From positions 1-64,000 of the forward strand of contig DAOSDL010000025.1 of the NCBI GenBank assembly GCA_035362335.1: 64,000 nucleotides of DNA, in the 5' to 3' direction. The DNA is from JAOSJT01 sp035362335. Lineage in GTDB: Bacteria > Bacteroidota > Ignavibacteria > SZUA-365. Positions 17,618 through 26,406 of the stretch are shown here, in pieces. The position numbers and the translations under genes were made by a program. The notes under the pieces were generated by a model. The model searched no databases, was not told the DNA's origin, and worked only from the letters and a program-made list of their open reading frames with translations. Numbering within the stretch: position 1 is the first letter of the stretch; each line of letters begins with the position of its first letter.

Positions 17618-18700
17618 TCAGCCGTGGCGCACGGTCATCATATCGCCGTCGCGCACCACATACTCCTTGCCTTCGAGGCGCCACAAACCGGCGTCCTTGC
17701 AGGCCTGGATGGAACCGAGGCGCACAAAATCATCGAAGTGCACAATCTCCGCACGGATGAAGCGGTTCATCAAATCGGTATGAATCGCTCCGGCCGCTTC
17801 GTGGGCCGGTGTGTTGCGGCGAATGGTCCATGCGCGGCATTCATCCTCGCCAAAAGTGAGAAAGGCGATCAGTCCGAGCATGTCGTAGGCAGAGCGGATG
17901 ATGCGTGTGAGCGCCGATTCCTCAAGCCCGTAATCCTTCATGAATTCGCTGGCCTCCTCGTCGCTGAGTTGCGCAAGCTCCATCTCGATCTTTCCCGCGA
18001 AGGCATCGACGGACATTCCCATCGAGCGCACCTGTGCCTGCATGTCCGCCACGAGCGTTTGCATGCTCCCGACCTGCGCCTCCTCGAGGTTCAGGACAAC
18101 GAGCACCGGTTTCAAACTCAGGAACTGATATCCTTTGATCTGCGCGCGATCATTGGCATCGAGATCGAGAGTACGCAGCGGTTTACCATCTTCCAATGTC
18201 TGCTGAAAGCGCTCGAGAATGCGCAATTCATGCTTGGACTTGTCGTCGGGCGCCTTGAGGACCTGTTTGCGCAATTTTTCCAGACGTGTCTCGATCATCG
18301 CGAGATCGGAGAGCACGAATTCGGCCTCAAGAATGTTGATGTCGCGCATCGCGTCGATGGAACCCTCGGGATGCGGGTAGAGCGGATCGTCGAAGAGGCG
18401 CACCACGTGAATCAGTGCGTCGTTGGTTTTCACGCCACCGAGAAAGGCCCCGGTGAATTGCGTCGAACTGTGGTCGCCTTTTTTCAGACCCACCACATCC
18501 ACAAATTCCACCGAGGTGTACACGAGCTTTTTCGGGTTGAACATATCACCCAGCTTGTCCACACGCGCATCGGGCACTTTCACCACGGCGAGATTGGTCT
18601 GTTGCCGCGCGAGCGCCGCGTCATCAAGATGCGTACGCGTCATGGTTTGAAAGAGCGTTGATTTGCCGCAGTATGGAAGTCCGACGATACCGATTTGCAT
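17618..18700 (-). CDS. ychF: Redox-responsive ATPase YchF (OLA1 family)
   Basis: 360 aa from ATG 18700 (MQIGIVGLP); nine in-frame codons upstream are less typical. A P-loop ATPase of the Obg group that binds the ribosome. G1 reads GLPYCGKST, where the common form is GLPNVGKST. G3 is DVVGLKKG, and the base-specifying motif is NLEE rather than NKxD, the change that gives this family ATP preference. A coiled-coil region follows, then a TGS domain (FLTFGEDECRAWTI to the C terminus). It stands alone between a hairpin and the cyclase gene. Confidence 0.95.
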   Translation of the reverse strand: MQIGIVGLPYCGKSTLFQTMTRTHLDDAALARQQTNLAVVKVPDARVDKLGDMFNPKKLVYTSVEFVDVVGLKKGDHSSTQFTGAFLGGVKTNDALIHVVRLFDDPLYPHPEGSIDAMRDINILEAEFVLSDLAMIETRLEKLRKQVLKAPDDKSKHELRILERFQQTLEDGKPLRTLDLDANDRAQIKGYQFLSLKPVLVVLNLEEAQVGSMQTLVADMQAQVRSMGMSVDAFAGKIEMELAQLSDEEASEFMKDYGLEESALTRIIRSAYDMLGLIAFLTFGEDECRAWTIRRNTPAHEAAGAIHTDLMNRFIRAEIVHFDDFVRLGSIQACKDAGLWRLEGKEYVVRDGDMMTVRHG

Positions 18701-18831
18701 GATGTGATCCTGAATAAGAACAGACAATCTTCAAGATACGGCCTGCGGTCCCGGAATGAAAGAGCTATGCTCCGGTCGTCGCAGCACGGTTCATCCATTT
18801 TCTCGGAGAGGAGCATGGAATCGCAGCGCTG

Positions 18832-20142
18832 TCAGCGCAGTTGGAACATCTCGATGTCACCGGCCCAGCCCTTCACGCGCACCGCGCCCAGCGATCGCAC
18901 CATGTTCCACGATTCGTCCCCGGCAAGGCCTGCGCGATGCCAGGTTTCGGCCGAGGCCAGCACGCTCGAAGAGTACTCCTTGTTCAATTGCTCGATGCGC
19001 GAGGCAATGATCACAGCCGCGCCGGTGATGGAGTACAGCCGCCGGGAAGCCGCGCCGATATTGCCTGTCACCGCCTCACCGCTGTGAATGCCGATGCCGA
19101 TGCGCGTGGGGGGGATCGCTCCGTCCAGCGACATGCGGGCGACAATGTCATTGAGCTCCACCGCGGCCAGTATTGCCCGACGAGCATGATCTTCCATCGG
19201 CAGGGGTGCGCCGAAGGTGGTCATGAATCCATCGCCGAGGAATTGGTTGATGATGCCCCCATGCTTGTCTATCACCGCGATCATGCGGTCGAAGAGTCGA
19301 TTGAGATACTCCACCACTTCCTCCGCACTGTGCCGCTCGGCAAAAGGAGTGAAATCGCGGATATCCACAAACATCACCGTCAGCTGCCGCGTCACACCCC
19401 GGGCGTGATCGGGATGCGTGAGGAGTTCATTCGCCACCGGTTCCGACACCTGCTGTCCGAACAACTGAATCAACGCGGTTCGCTCGTCCATGCTCCGCAG
19501 CATGCGTCCGATGCGTCGTTTGATTTGCCGTGCTATCACCGCCGCCGCCACACCGCCGCCGAGCAACAGCATGGAGCGCGCAAACAACAGCCCCGGGGCG
19601 TTGAGCAGGGCGACCGCCTCGTTCGTCTCGCTGCTGGCGGTGAGATACAGGCCGAGCACGAGATACTCGGCCGCGGCCAGCGCTCCGCTCAGCAAGGACA
19701 GGGCGACACTGAGCCGCAACGTGGAAACGATGATGAACAGGAAATACATCGCATAGAACGGCGAAACCAACGCCAGCGAACTGTGCACCGCATCGCTGAA
19801 GAGGTAAATGCCCACACTCGGGACGGTGATCTCGACCACGGTGTTCAGGTAGCGCGCCGGCTCGGGCAGCCGGCGACCCAGACGGGAAAGGAAACGGAAA
19901 CCGAAACTGATGGCGAACTCGTACGCGGCCACCGCCAGGAACAACACGACAATGGATTGACGCAGTTCATTGCTTTGCAAAATCCGCAGATACGCTTCCG
20001 GCAGTACCGAGGATACAAGCAGGAAGAGCACCGCGGCAACGGAGAACAACACCGCGAGAATCAGCGCGCGCAATCGCTCGCTGCGCGCAGTTTCCAGCGA
20101 CAGCGCGTCGGCGCGTTTCCAGATGCGGTCAGCGAGATCCAT
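18832..20142 (-). CDS. Class III nucleotide cyclase-like membrane protein with altered catalytic residues
   Basis: 436 aa. Residues about 20-195 hold six or so hydrophobic segments. A cyclase homology domain follows, with metal-binding FVDIRDF and LGDGFMTTFGAP. Two expected residues differ: the adenine-contacting Lys of NKFLGD is Gln (INQFLGD), and the transition-state Asn in the usual GDAVNLASR block is Ile (GAAVIIASR), although the Arg remains. By analogy with known cyclases this predicts weak or no activity, so it may be a sensor or pseudo-enzyme. It overlaps the radical SAM gene by 14 bp. Confidence 0.85.
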   Translation of the reverse strand: MDLADRIWKRADALSLETARSERLRALILAVLFSVAAVLFLLVSSVLPEAYLRILQSNELRQSIVVLFLAVAAYEFAISFGFRFLSRLGRRLPEPARYLNTVVEITVPSVGIYLFSDAVHSSLALVSPFYAMYFLFIIVSTLRLSVALSLLSGALAAAEYLVLGLYLTASSETNEAVALLNAPGLLFARSMLLLGGGVAAAVIARQIKRRIGRMLRSMDERTALIQLFGQQVSEPVANELLTHPDHARGVTRQLTVMFVDIRDFTPFAERHSAEEVVEYLNRLFDRMIAVIDKHGGIINQFLGDGFMTTFGAPLPMEDHARRAILAAVELNDIVARMSLDGAIPPTRIGIGIHSGEAVTGNIGAASRRLYSITGAAVIIASRIEQLNKEYSSSVLASAETWHRAGLAGDESWNMVRSLGAVRVKGWAGDIEMFQLR

Positions 20143-21856
20143 GACCGCGTGCGCCCGTTGTCTTGCCGGGAGATGTTCCCAGTACGCTTTCCTTCTGCGC
20201 GCGCTTGCCTTTCAAGCCGCGCTCCACGAACAGTGTTTCGCCGGTGAAAGGATTGCGTCCGGTGTGGTACATCACCGATGCCCAGGTCGAGGGTGTGGGA
20301 GTGAACACCTGCACGTGCTCGGCATCGATGCGCGCCTCCTCGGCGATACGTTTCCGCAGGTGTCGCATTTCCTCCTCGCCACAGCCCGGATAGGCGGCGA
20401 TGAAATAATAGGACAACTGTTGCTTTTTCCCCGCTGCACGTGTCAGTGTGAAGAAGCGCTTGCGAAAATCGAGCACGTCGTCGAACGAGCCCTTCCCCAT
20501 CAGCGCGAGAATGCCGTCGTCCGCATGCTCGGGCGCGAGGCGCAGTTGACCAGATACGTGATGTTCCACAAGCGCGCGTAAAAATTCCTCACCGCAGTGC
20601 GTGTCGCTCATGACGAGATCGTGCCGTATGCCGCTTGCCACAAACACATGCCGCACCTCGGGCAAAGCGCGAATACGGCCGAGCAGACGCGTGTAGCGCG
20701 AGTGATCAACCGGCATGCTCACGCACAACGTGGGAAACATGCAGCGCTGGTCGCGGCAGGCGCCGGAACGCAGCTTCTTCGCGCATTCATAGCCGTACAT
20801 GTTCGCCGTGGGTCCTCCCACATCGGGAATCACACCGCGGAACGCCGGATGTGCGGCGAAACGCCCGGCCTCGCGCAGCACCGATTCCTCGCTGCGCCAG
20901 CGCACCGTCCGACCTTCATGCACCGCGATGGCGCAAAAGTTGCACTCGCCATAGCAGCCGCGATGCGTTTGCAGCGAAAAGCGTATCGTATCGAGCGCGC
21001 GCAACGCTCCTTCGCGCCGGTACCGCGGATGCGCGTCGCGTTCGAAAGGCAACGCGTACACACGGTCCAACTCATCCTGGGATTCGTACGCGGCGGGCGG
21101 GTGATGCCGCAGCCAGCGATCGCCATGCCGCTGTTGCAGACCTTTGGCGCTGCGGGGATCGAGGTTGTCGTAAAACAGGCGAAACATTTCCGTGAACGCC
21201 GTGGCATCGTGACGCACGTCCTCGTAGGCGGGCAGGGTGATGTACTCCGCATGTGCTTCCCGCGCGATCACGCATGTACCGGCGAGATCGTCAACGGGAG
21301 CCCCCTCGCGCAAGCGGCGCGCAAGGCCCAGCACCGTTCCCTCGCCCATGCCATACACCAGGATGTCGGCCTTCGCATCGAAGAGCAGTGAACGACGGAC
21401 TGCATCGTCCCAGTAATCGTAATGGGCGATGCGGCGCAAGCTCGCCTCGATGCCGCCGAGGACAATGGGGCGTTTATCCACGCCGAAGCGCCGGATGAGA
21501 TTCGCATACACAATGCATGCTCGATCGGGACGACGTGTGTTCTCGCCTCCCGGCGTATAGTCGTCGCTCCGTCGCTTCTTCATCAGTGCGGTGTAATTCG
21601 CCACCATCGAATCGACGCTGCCCGCGCTCACTCCCCAGAACAGGCGCGGCTCGCCCAGTCTGAGAATGTCCTCGGCCGTGTCGCTTCGCGGCTGCGCCAC
21701 GATACCCACCGTGAATCCCGCCGCCTGCAGCACACGTCCCACCACGGCCACTCCGATATGCGGAGCGTCGATGTACGCATCGCCGCTCACGAGAATGACG
21801 TCGCAGCGATCGATGCCCTGCACACGCATTTCTTCGGGAGTCATGGGGAGAAACAT
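20129..21856 (-). CDS. YgiQ family radical SAM protein
   Basis: 575 aa from ATG 21856 (MFLPMTPEEM). The N-terminal part has the cobalamin-binding-like region usual for YgiQ (VILVSGDAYIDAPHIGVAVVGRVL). The radical SAM cluster motif is GCYGECNFCAI, in the middle of the protein. The C-terminal part has QLRLAPEHADDGIL and YFIAAYPGC, also typical. The reaction is not known. Its start lies 2 bp beyond the aldolase stop, so it is probably translated with that gene. Confidence 0.92.
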   Translation of the reverse strand: MFLPMTPEEMRVQGIDRCDVILVSGDAYIDAPHIGVAVVGRVLQAAGFTVGIVAQPRSDTAEDILRLGEPRLFWGVSAGSVDSMVANYTALMKKRRSDDYTPGGENTRRPDRACIVYANLIRRFGVDKRPIVLGGIEASLRRIAHYDYWDDAVRRSLLFDAKADILVYGMGEGTVLGLARRLREGAPVDDLAGTCVIAREAHAEYITLPAYEDVRHDATAFTEMFRLFYDNLDPRSAKGLQQRHGDRWLRHHPPAAYESQDELDRVYALPFERDAHPRYRREGALRALDTIRFSLQTHRGCYGECNFCAIAVHEGRTVRWRSEESVLREAGRFAAHPAFRGVIPDVGGPTANMYGYECAKKLRSGACRDQRCMFPTLCVSMPVDHSRYTRLLGRIRALPEVRHVFVASGIRHDLVMSDTHCGEEFLRALVEHHVSGQLRLAPEHADDGILALMGKGSFDDVLDFRKRFFTLTRAAGKKQQLSYYFIAAYPGCGEEEMRHLRKRIAEEARIDAEHVQVFTPTPSTWASVMYHTGRNPFTGETLFVERGLKGKRAQKESVLGTSPGKTTGARGHGSR

Positions 21857-21858
21857 GT

Positions 21859-22509
21859 TTACTCCCCGCTCGCGCTCTGTCGACCGTAGTCGCGGAATTT
21901 CACCAGCACGCGCTCCATTTCCTCCGCGTCCAGCAGCACCGGTGTGCCGATGCATCGGGCCTGATAGTACACGCGCGCCACCAATTCGATTTCCTCCGCC
22001 ACGGCGAAGGCCCGCGCGAGCGTATCGCCCACGGCCAGCACTCCGTGATTGGCAAGCAGCACCGCTCCCCCATCACCCAGAGTGTCCACCGCGGCGGCGG
22101 CGAGTTCCTCCGTGCCATACGTGGCGTAGGGCGCGACTGGCACGCAGTGTCCCGCGAAACCCACCAGATAGTGCACGGCCGGAATGGCCTCGCGCAGACA
22201 GGCGAAGGTTGTGGCATAGGGCGAATGCGTATGGACAATGGCGCGCACATCTTCGCGACGACGATACACCGCGGCATGCATCGCGGCTTCACTGGATGCA
22301 CGACGCGTTCCCTCCAGCACTGATCCTTCAATCCCCAGCAGTACCACATCCTCAGACGTCACGTGGTCGTAGGTCATGCCACTCGGACTGATCAGCATCC
22401 CTTCTCCGACCCGCACACTGATATTGCCGCCCGATCCGGTGGTCAGTCCCGCCGCGAGCATTGCCCGCAACATCCCCACGATCTCCTTCCGCATTTCCTC
22501 ATGGCGCAT
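21859..22509 (-). CDS. Class II aldolase (FucA/AraD family)
   Basis: 216 aa from ATG 22509, matching the length of L-fuculose-phosphate aldolase. Upstream in-frame codons run into a dispersed repeat and were excluded. Family features include TTGSGGNISVR, SPSGMTYDHV and zinc ligands in VHTHSPYATTFA (HTH), plus a third His in LANHGVLAVG. The catalytic Glu is probably in SSEAAMHAAVYR. The substrate could be fuculose phosphate, ribulose phosphate or methylthioribulose phosphate; I cannot choose. Confidence 0.88.
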   Translation of the reverse strand: MRHEEMRKEIVGMLRAMLAAGLTTGSGGNISVRVGEGMLISPSGMTYDHVTSEDVVLLGIEGSVLEGTRRASSEAAMHAAVYRRREDVRAIVHTHSPYATTFACLREAIPAVHYLVGFAGHCVPVAPYATYGTEELAAAAVDTLGDGGAVLLANHGVLAVGDTLARAFAVAEEIELVARVYYQARCIGTPVLLDAEEMERVLVKFRDYGRQSASGE

Positions 22510-22902
22510 CGCGCAGTCCGCTTCATGCAATGAAACATGATCAAAGATAGTCAATTCTCGACGCAGGAGAGGAGCGGTGACCGGCATCTCCGCGGAATCC
22601 ACAATCGAGGAGTGTAAGGAGGTGGTGAGAGTAAGGAGGGGTTTCGCTGGCACGGAGTACCCGGAGCGCTTCGCGGGAACACAGAGTACCCGGAGCGCTT
22701 CGCGAACACGGAGGGCACGGGGGGATCTCGGCTTTGCGTCTCTGTGTCCTCGCGTTGACTCGAATATCGCGGAGCGCAGGATTTGAGCGGGAAGCGCCCT
22801 CAACCCTTCCTCTCCGCTCTCTTCGCTCTCTTTCATCTCTTCAAATGTATCCCGAACTCAGCTGGCGGCAGGATTCGAGATGGAAGCACCCAGGTGAAGC
22901 AC
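22510..22902. other. Intergenic, repeat-bearing stretch
   Basis: No gene is seen. The stretch holds the aldolase 5' region and copy B of the dispersed repeat. It forms the edge between the core segment and the defence-like genes that end at 22903. Confidence 0.6.
22618..22854 (-). repeat. Dispersed intergenic repeat, copy B (inverted)
   Basis: The reverse complement of 22789-22854 matches 59-124 with two differences, and the similarity extends at a lower level to about 22618. Inside copy B the unit GAGTACCCGGAGCGCTTCGCG occurs almost twice in tandem, at about 22651-22705, which is absent from copy A. Confidence 0.8.
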
Positions 22903-25083
22903 TCACTTTTCATCGACAAAAAGCGTATCCCTCAGCCACTCCATCGCCGCGGGTACATCGAAGTAGCGCCGGCCATAGGCGCGGAGGCGCAGGGCATCGG
23001 GCAGCAAGGCGTCATGCTTCTCCACGATCGTGTTCGCGACATCGGCGGCGAGTTCCTCCTCGTCGGGAGGCGCACTGTCGAGGAGTGCCGCCACCGCCGC
23101 GTGCAGTTGCTCGATGCTACACCTGCGGATGTCGATCACGCCTCCGAAGTGATTCGCCGCAAGGCCCGCGCGACACAGCAGGCGGGTGATCGTTCCCGTC
23201 ACCGCATCGCCCCGCCAGGGCAGCAAATGCACCGTGTTTCCGATGGAGAGTTGCGAGACCCGCCCCAGATTCAGCGCGTGAAAGCACTCCATCCCTTCCT
23301 GAAGCAAGCTCCTCGCGCTGCCATCCAGATATGCCGGGACGTTGCGGCGCAGGTACACCTCGCGCATGGCTCGGCGAACCATGTCGTGAACCATCGGACC
23401 TTGTCCGCCGAATGCCGGAGGCACGCCTGTGAGCGAACGACGCAAATACACGACTCGTTTATCCTGATCGATATTCAGCACCTCCCAGCGCATGCCACCA
23501 AAAACGATTTGCTGTCCCTCCACCAACGGCCTGTCGACGGGAATACGCCCAATAACACGCGAGTCGCATTCGAGGCGGTAGTCGTCCGGCGTATTGAACG
23601 CCGCATAGAAATGCGCACGCCAGATAAGACGCTCGCCTTCACAACCCAATACCAGCGCGCCATCCCGCGTCTGGATGATCAAGTCACGCTCGCCCAGGCC
23701 GCGCAGAATCGAGGCATACATTTCCCGCGTCACCAACGAAAATGGTCCGCTGCCACACAGTAGCGACCAGAGCTGCGTCGCACGCACCGCGCCGTATTGG
23801 GCGATCAGCGACATCGTCTGCTGCACGAGTGTGGAAAGATGGAATTGTCGTGGAGGCGGGGGTTCGCTGCGTCCCTGCAGCAACAGTTCGAGCAATGCGA
23901 TGCTCTGCACCGTCTCCATACGGAGGCGGTCCGAGATATGACTCTCCTCCTTCAGCGTGTACTCGCTGATGAACAGGCGCAGTATCGATGCCTCGCCCCG
24001 CCGTCCCGAGCGACCGAGGCGCTGTCGCAGACTAGCCACGGAATGCGGCGTGCCGATCTGCGCGATGGAATGCACGCAGCCGATATCGATGCCCAGTTCG
24101 AGTGTCATGGTACAAACCGCCGACGTGGGAAGGACTTCCTCCTGCAAGCGTGCCTCCAGGCGCTCGCGCAAATCGCGTGACAGACTTCCGTGATGAGGAA
24201 AGAATTCATTCGGCACGGCGTTGCGCTCGCAGCGATCCGTCAGCGCGGCGGCGAGCGATTCCGCGCATCCCCTGCTGTTCGCGAAAATAAGATGCGAGGT
24301 TCCGCGCAAGATGCGGTACAGATCGTCCGCCATGCGCTGGTCTACTCCCGTTCTGCTCCGCAACACCTCGGGAGGAATGCGATACCCGCGCAACTGCACT
24401 TTCACATCACTGTGCGAACAGTCCGATACGATGATCTCGCAGGGATAACTTCCCGGCGTGGGACGCAGATATTCCGCCATGCGCCGCACATCACCCATGG
24501 TGGCGCTGAGCGCCACGCGCGGCAATGTTCGCCCGATGAGAAATTCCAGGCGATGCAGCAGTGACTGCAACTGGCAGCCACGCTCCGTGCCGGGAAACAC
24601 GTGAAATTCATCGATGATAACATGACTCGTTGCGCCAAAGGCGCGTTCGCACCACTCGGATCGATGCAGCAAAAGGGATTCGAGCGACTCGGGTGTGATC
24701 AGCAGCACACCGCCGGGTTCTTCCCACTGACGCTGCTTCGCCGAGTACGGCGTGTCGCCGTGCCAGGGCGTGAGCGGTAGGCGCAACATCTCGCACAGCT
24801 CGCGCAGACGCCGGTACTGATCGTTGATCAAGGCCTTGAGCGGACTGATGGAAAGGATGCCCACACCATCGGGCCGGAATTCCGCGAGGTGCGAGCAGGC
24901 GGGTAAAAATGCCGCCTCGGTTTTTCCCGCAGCCGTGGCAGCGCTGATCATAACATCCCTGTCTGCCTGGAGTATGGGCCCGATGGCACGCTCTTGAATA
25001 TCGCGCAGGGCATCCCAACGCTGCCGCCAAACCCACTGCCGGACGTCTTCATGCAACAGCGAAAATGCCGTGGAGACTTTCAT
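22903..25083 (-). CDS. SF2 DEAD/DEAH-type helicase (Lhr/BrxHI-like)
   Basis: 726 aa. Superfamily 2 motifs are complete: I SAATAAGKTEAA (residues 47-58), II DEFH (158-161), III SATMGD (193-198), IV FANSRGCAESL, V TLELGIDIG and VI QRLGRSGRRGE. The C-terminal 350 residues resemble the accessory part of Lhr-like helicases. It starts 6 bp after the stop of the ATPase gene. The trio of TerB-C protein, DUF2791 ATPase and SF2 helicase matches an operon type I recall from comparative genomics of Ter-linked stress/defence genes. BREX BrxD-BrxHI modules have a similar pair. DNA is the likely substrate. Confidence 0.9.
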   Translation of the reverse strand: MKVSTAFSLLHEDVRQWVWRQRWDALRDIQERAIGPILQADRDVMISAATAAGKTEAAFLPACSHLAEFRPDGVGILSISPLKALINDQYRRLRELCEMLRLPLTPWHGDTPYSAKQRQWEEPGGVLLITPESLESLLLHRSEWCERAFGATSHVIIDEFHVFPGTERGCQLQSLLHRLEFLIGRTLPRVALSATMGDVRRMAEYLRPTPGSYPCEIIVSDCSHSDVKVQLRGYRIPPEVLRSRTGVDQRMADDLYRILRGTSHLIFANSRGCAESLAAALTDRCERNAVPNEFFPHHGSLSRDLRERLEARLQEEVLPTSAVCTMTLELGIDIGCVHSIAQIGTPHSVASLRQRLGRSGRRGEASILRLFISEYTLKEESHISDRLRMETVQSIALLELLLQGRSEPPPPRQFHLSTLVQQTMSLIAQYGAVRATQLWSLLCGSGPFSLVTREMYASILRGLGERDLIIQTRDGALVLGCEGERLIWRAHFYAAFNTPDDYRLECDSRVIGRIPVDRPLVEGQQIVFGGMRWEVLNIDQDKRVVYLRRSLTGVPPAFGGQGPMVHDMVRRAMREVYLRRNVPAYLDGSARSLLQEGMECFHALNLGRVSQLSIGNTVHLLPWRGDAVTGTITRLLCRAGLAANHFGGVIDIRRCSIEQLHAAVAALLDSAPPDEEELAADVANTIVEKHDALLPDALRLRAYGRRYFDVPAAMEWLRDTLFVDEK

Positions 25084-25089
25084 GGCACG

Positions 25090-26406
25090 TCACAGTCGAA
25101 AATCCGCCAGAGCGTCGTCGTCCTCATCCACGTTGCCGGGCATGTCCGACGGAGCATCCGCTTCGATGCGCACCATGCCGAGCAGTTGCGACCACTGGAG
25201 ATCGGGATGCTGATCGAGTACGGAGAGAAAATCCACGAAAGCCTTGACGGTATTCCGTGGCGTGCGGAAGTAAGCGTCGCCAATGTGACGCGAGCAGTGG
25301 TGGACAAAAGCGTCCAACGCTTCGTCCGGCACACTGCTCGCGCCCGGATCACCGTTGGCATGTACCAGACGTACATTGCATAAAAGGAGGTACAATTCTT
25401 CGGGCGTGAGATTCGCAAGGCGCAGTACGGGAGCCGCATAATCCACCACGCCGGCCCGACGAGCGAAATTGTTCTCCTCCAATCTCGAGCGCAGGGCTTC
25501 GTAGCTGAACAGCCCTTTGCCCGTATCGAACAGCACCTCGGGCGTGCCGCCGAAGAGAAAGCCCAGGTGCTCGGCACTCCCCTGCAAACAGTCGTTGAGC
25601 ATGCGCAGTATTTGCTCATAATTGGCGAGGCGCGTTTGTCTCTGCGGCAGCTTGTAGAGATTCACCAATTCATCGATGCACACCAGCAGACCGGCGTAGC
25701 CCGCCCGCCGCACGAAGCGAGCCAGCAATTTCAATCGGTCGTACACGTTGCCGTCGTCCACGATACTGCCCACGCCCAAAGACTTGCGCGCCTCCGTGCG
25801 CGTGCTGAATTCGCCGCGCAGCCAGCGCAGCGCTTCGTCGCGGAGTTGCTCGCAGCCTCGCTCGTACCCCTGCCAGTATGCGGCTATCACCCTGGCGAAA
25901 TCGTAGCCGCCCACTGATTCCGACAACTCGTGCAGACGCTCCTCGATACACTGCTCGACGGACATCCCCGCCTCTCCCGCGTGACGACGGACCTCGGCAA
26001 TAAATCGTTCCACCATGCTGCCGAGCGCGCCGCCTTCGGGCTTGCTCCGCGTTGAACAGTTTCGAAGCAACTCCGCGTAGAGCATGCGCGCTTGACCGCC
26101 GCTCGCATGCAGCCGCCGATCCGGAGCGAGATCCGCGTGCAGGCAGACCGCGCCTTTCTCCAGCGCGATCGAACGAATCAGCTGCAGGAAAAAGCTTTTA
26201 CCCGAACCATACTCGCCCACGATGAAGCGAATAGCCGCGCCTCCATCGGCAATGCGCTCGATGTCCTCGAGTAATGTCTCCACTTCACGCAGCCGTCCGA
26301 CCTGCAGATGCTGCAAGCCATAGCGCGGGGTGACTCCCGCTCGAAGCGCCTGCAGTATACCGTCGCGTACCCTCGGACGTAGTCCACCTTTCGCTTCAGT
26401 GCTCAT
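25090..26406 (-). CDS. DUF2791/BrxD-like P-loop ATPase
   Basis: 438 aa from ATG 26406 (an alternative ATG at 26433 adds nine residues). Walker A is GEYGSGKSF near residue 64. Walker B is LLVCIDELVNLY near residue 255, followed by FLFGGTPEVLFD as a likely sensor region. The N terminus, with ALRAGVTPRYGLQHLQVGR, fits the BrxC/BrxD-related family (DUF2791) as I know it. BrxD is a component of some BREX phage-defence systems, but no pglX, pglZ or brxC gene is nearby. It overlaps the TerB-C gene by 11 bp. Confidence 0.88.
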   Translation of the reverse strand: MSTEAKGGLRPRVRDGILQALRAGVTPRYGLQHLQVGRLREVETLLEDIERIADGGAAIRFIVGEYGSGKSFFLQLIRSIALEKGAVCLHADLAPDRRLHASGGQARMLYAELLRNCSTRSKPEGGALGSMVERFIAEVRRHAGEAGMSVEQCIEERLHELSESVGGYDFARVIAAYWQGYERGCEQLRDEALRWLRGEFSTRTEARKSLGVGSIVDDGNVYDRLKLLARFVRRAGYAGLLVCIDELVNLYKLPQRQTRLANYEQILRMLNDCLQGSAEHLGFLFGGTPEVLFDTGKGLFSYEALRSRLEENNFARRAGVVDYAAPVLRLANLTPEELYLLLCNVRLVHANGDPGASSVPDEALDAFVHHCSRHIGDAYFRTPRNTVKAFVDFLSVLDQHPDLQWSQLLGMVRIEADAPSDMPGNVDEDDDALADFRL

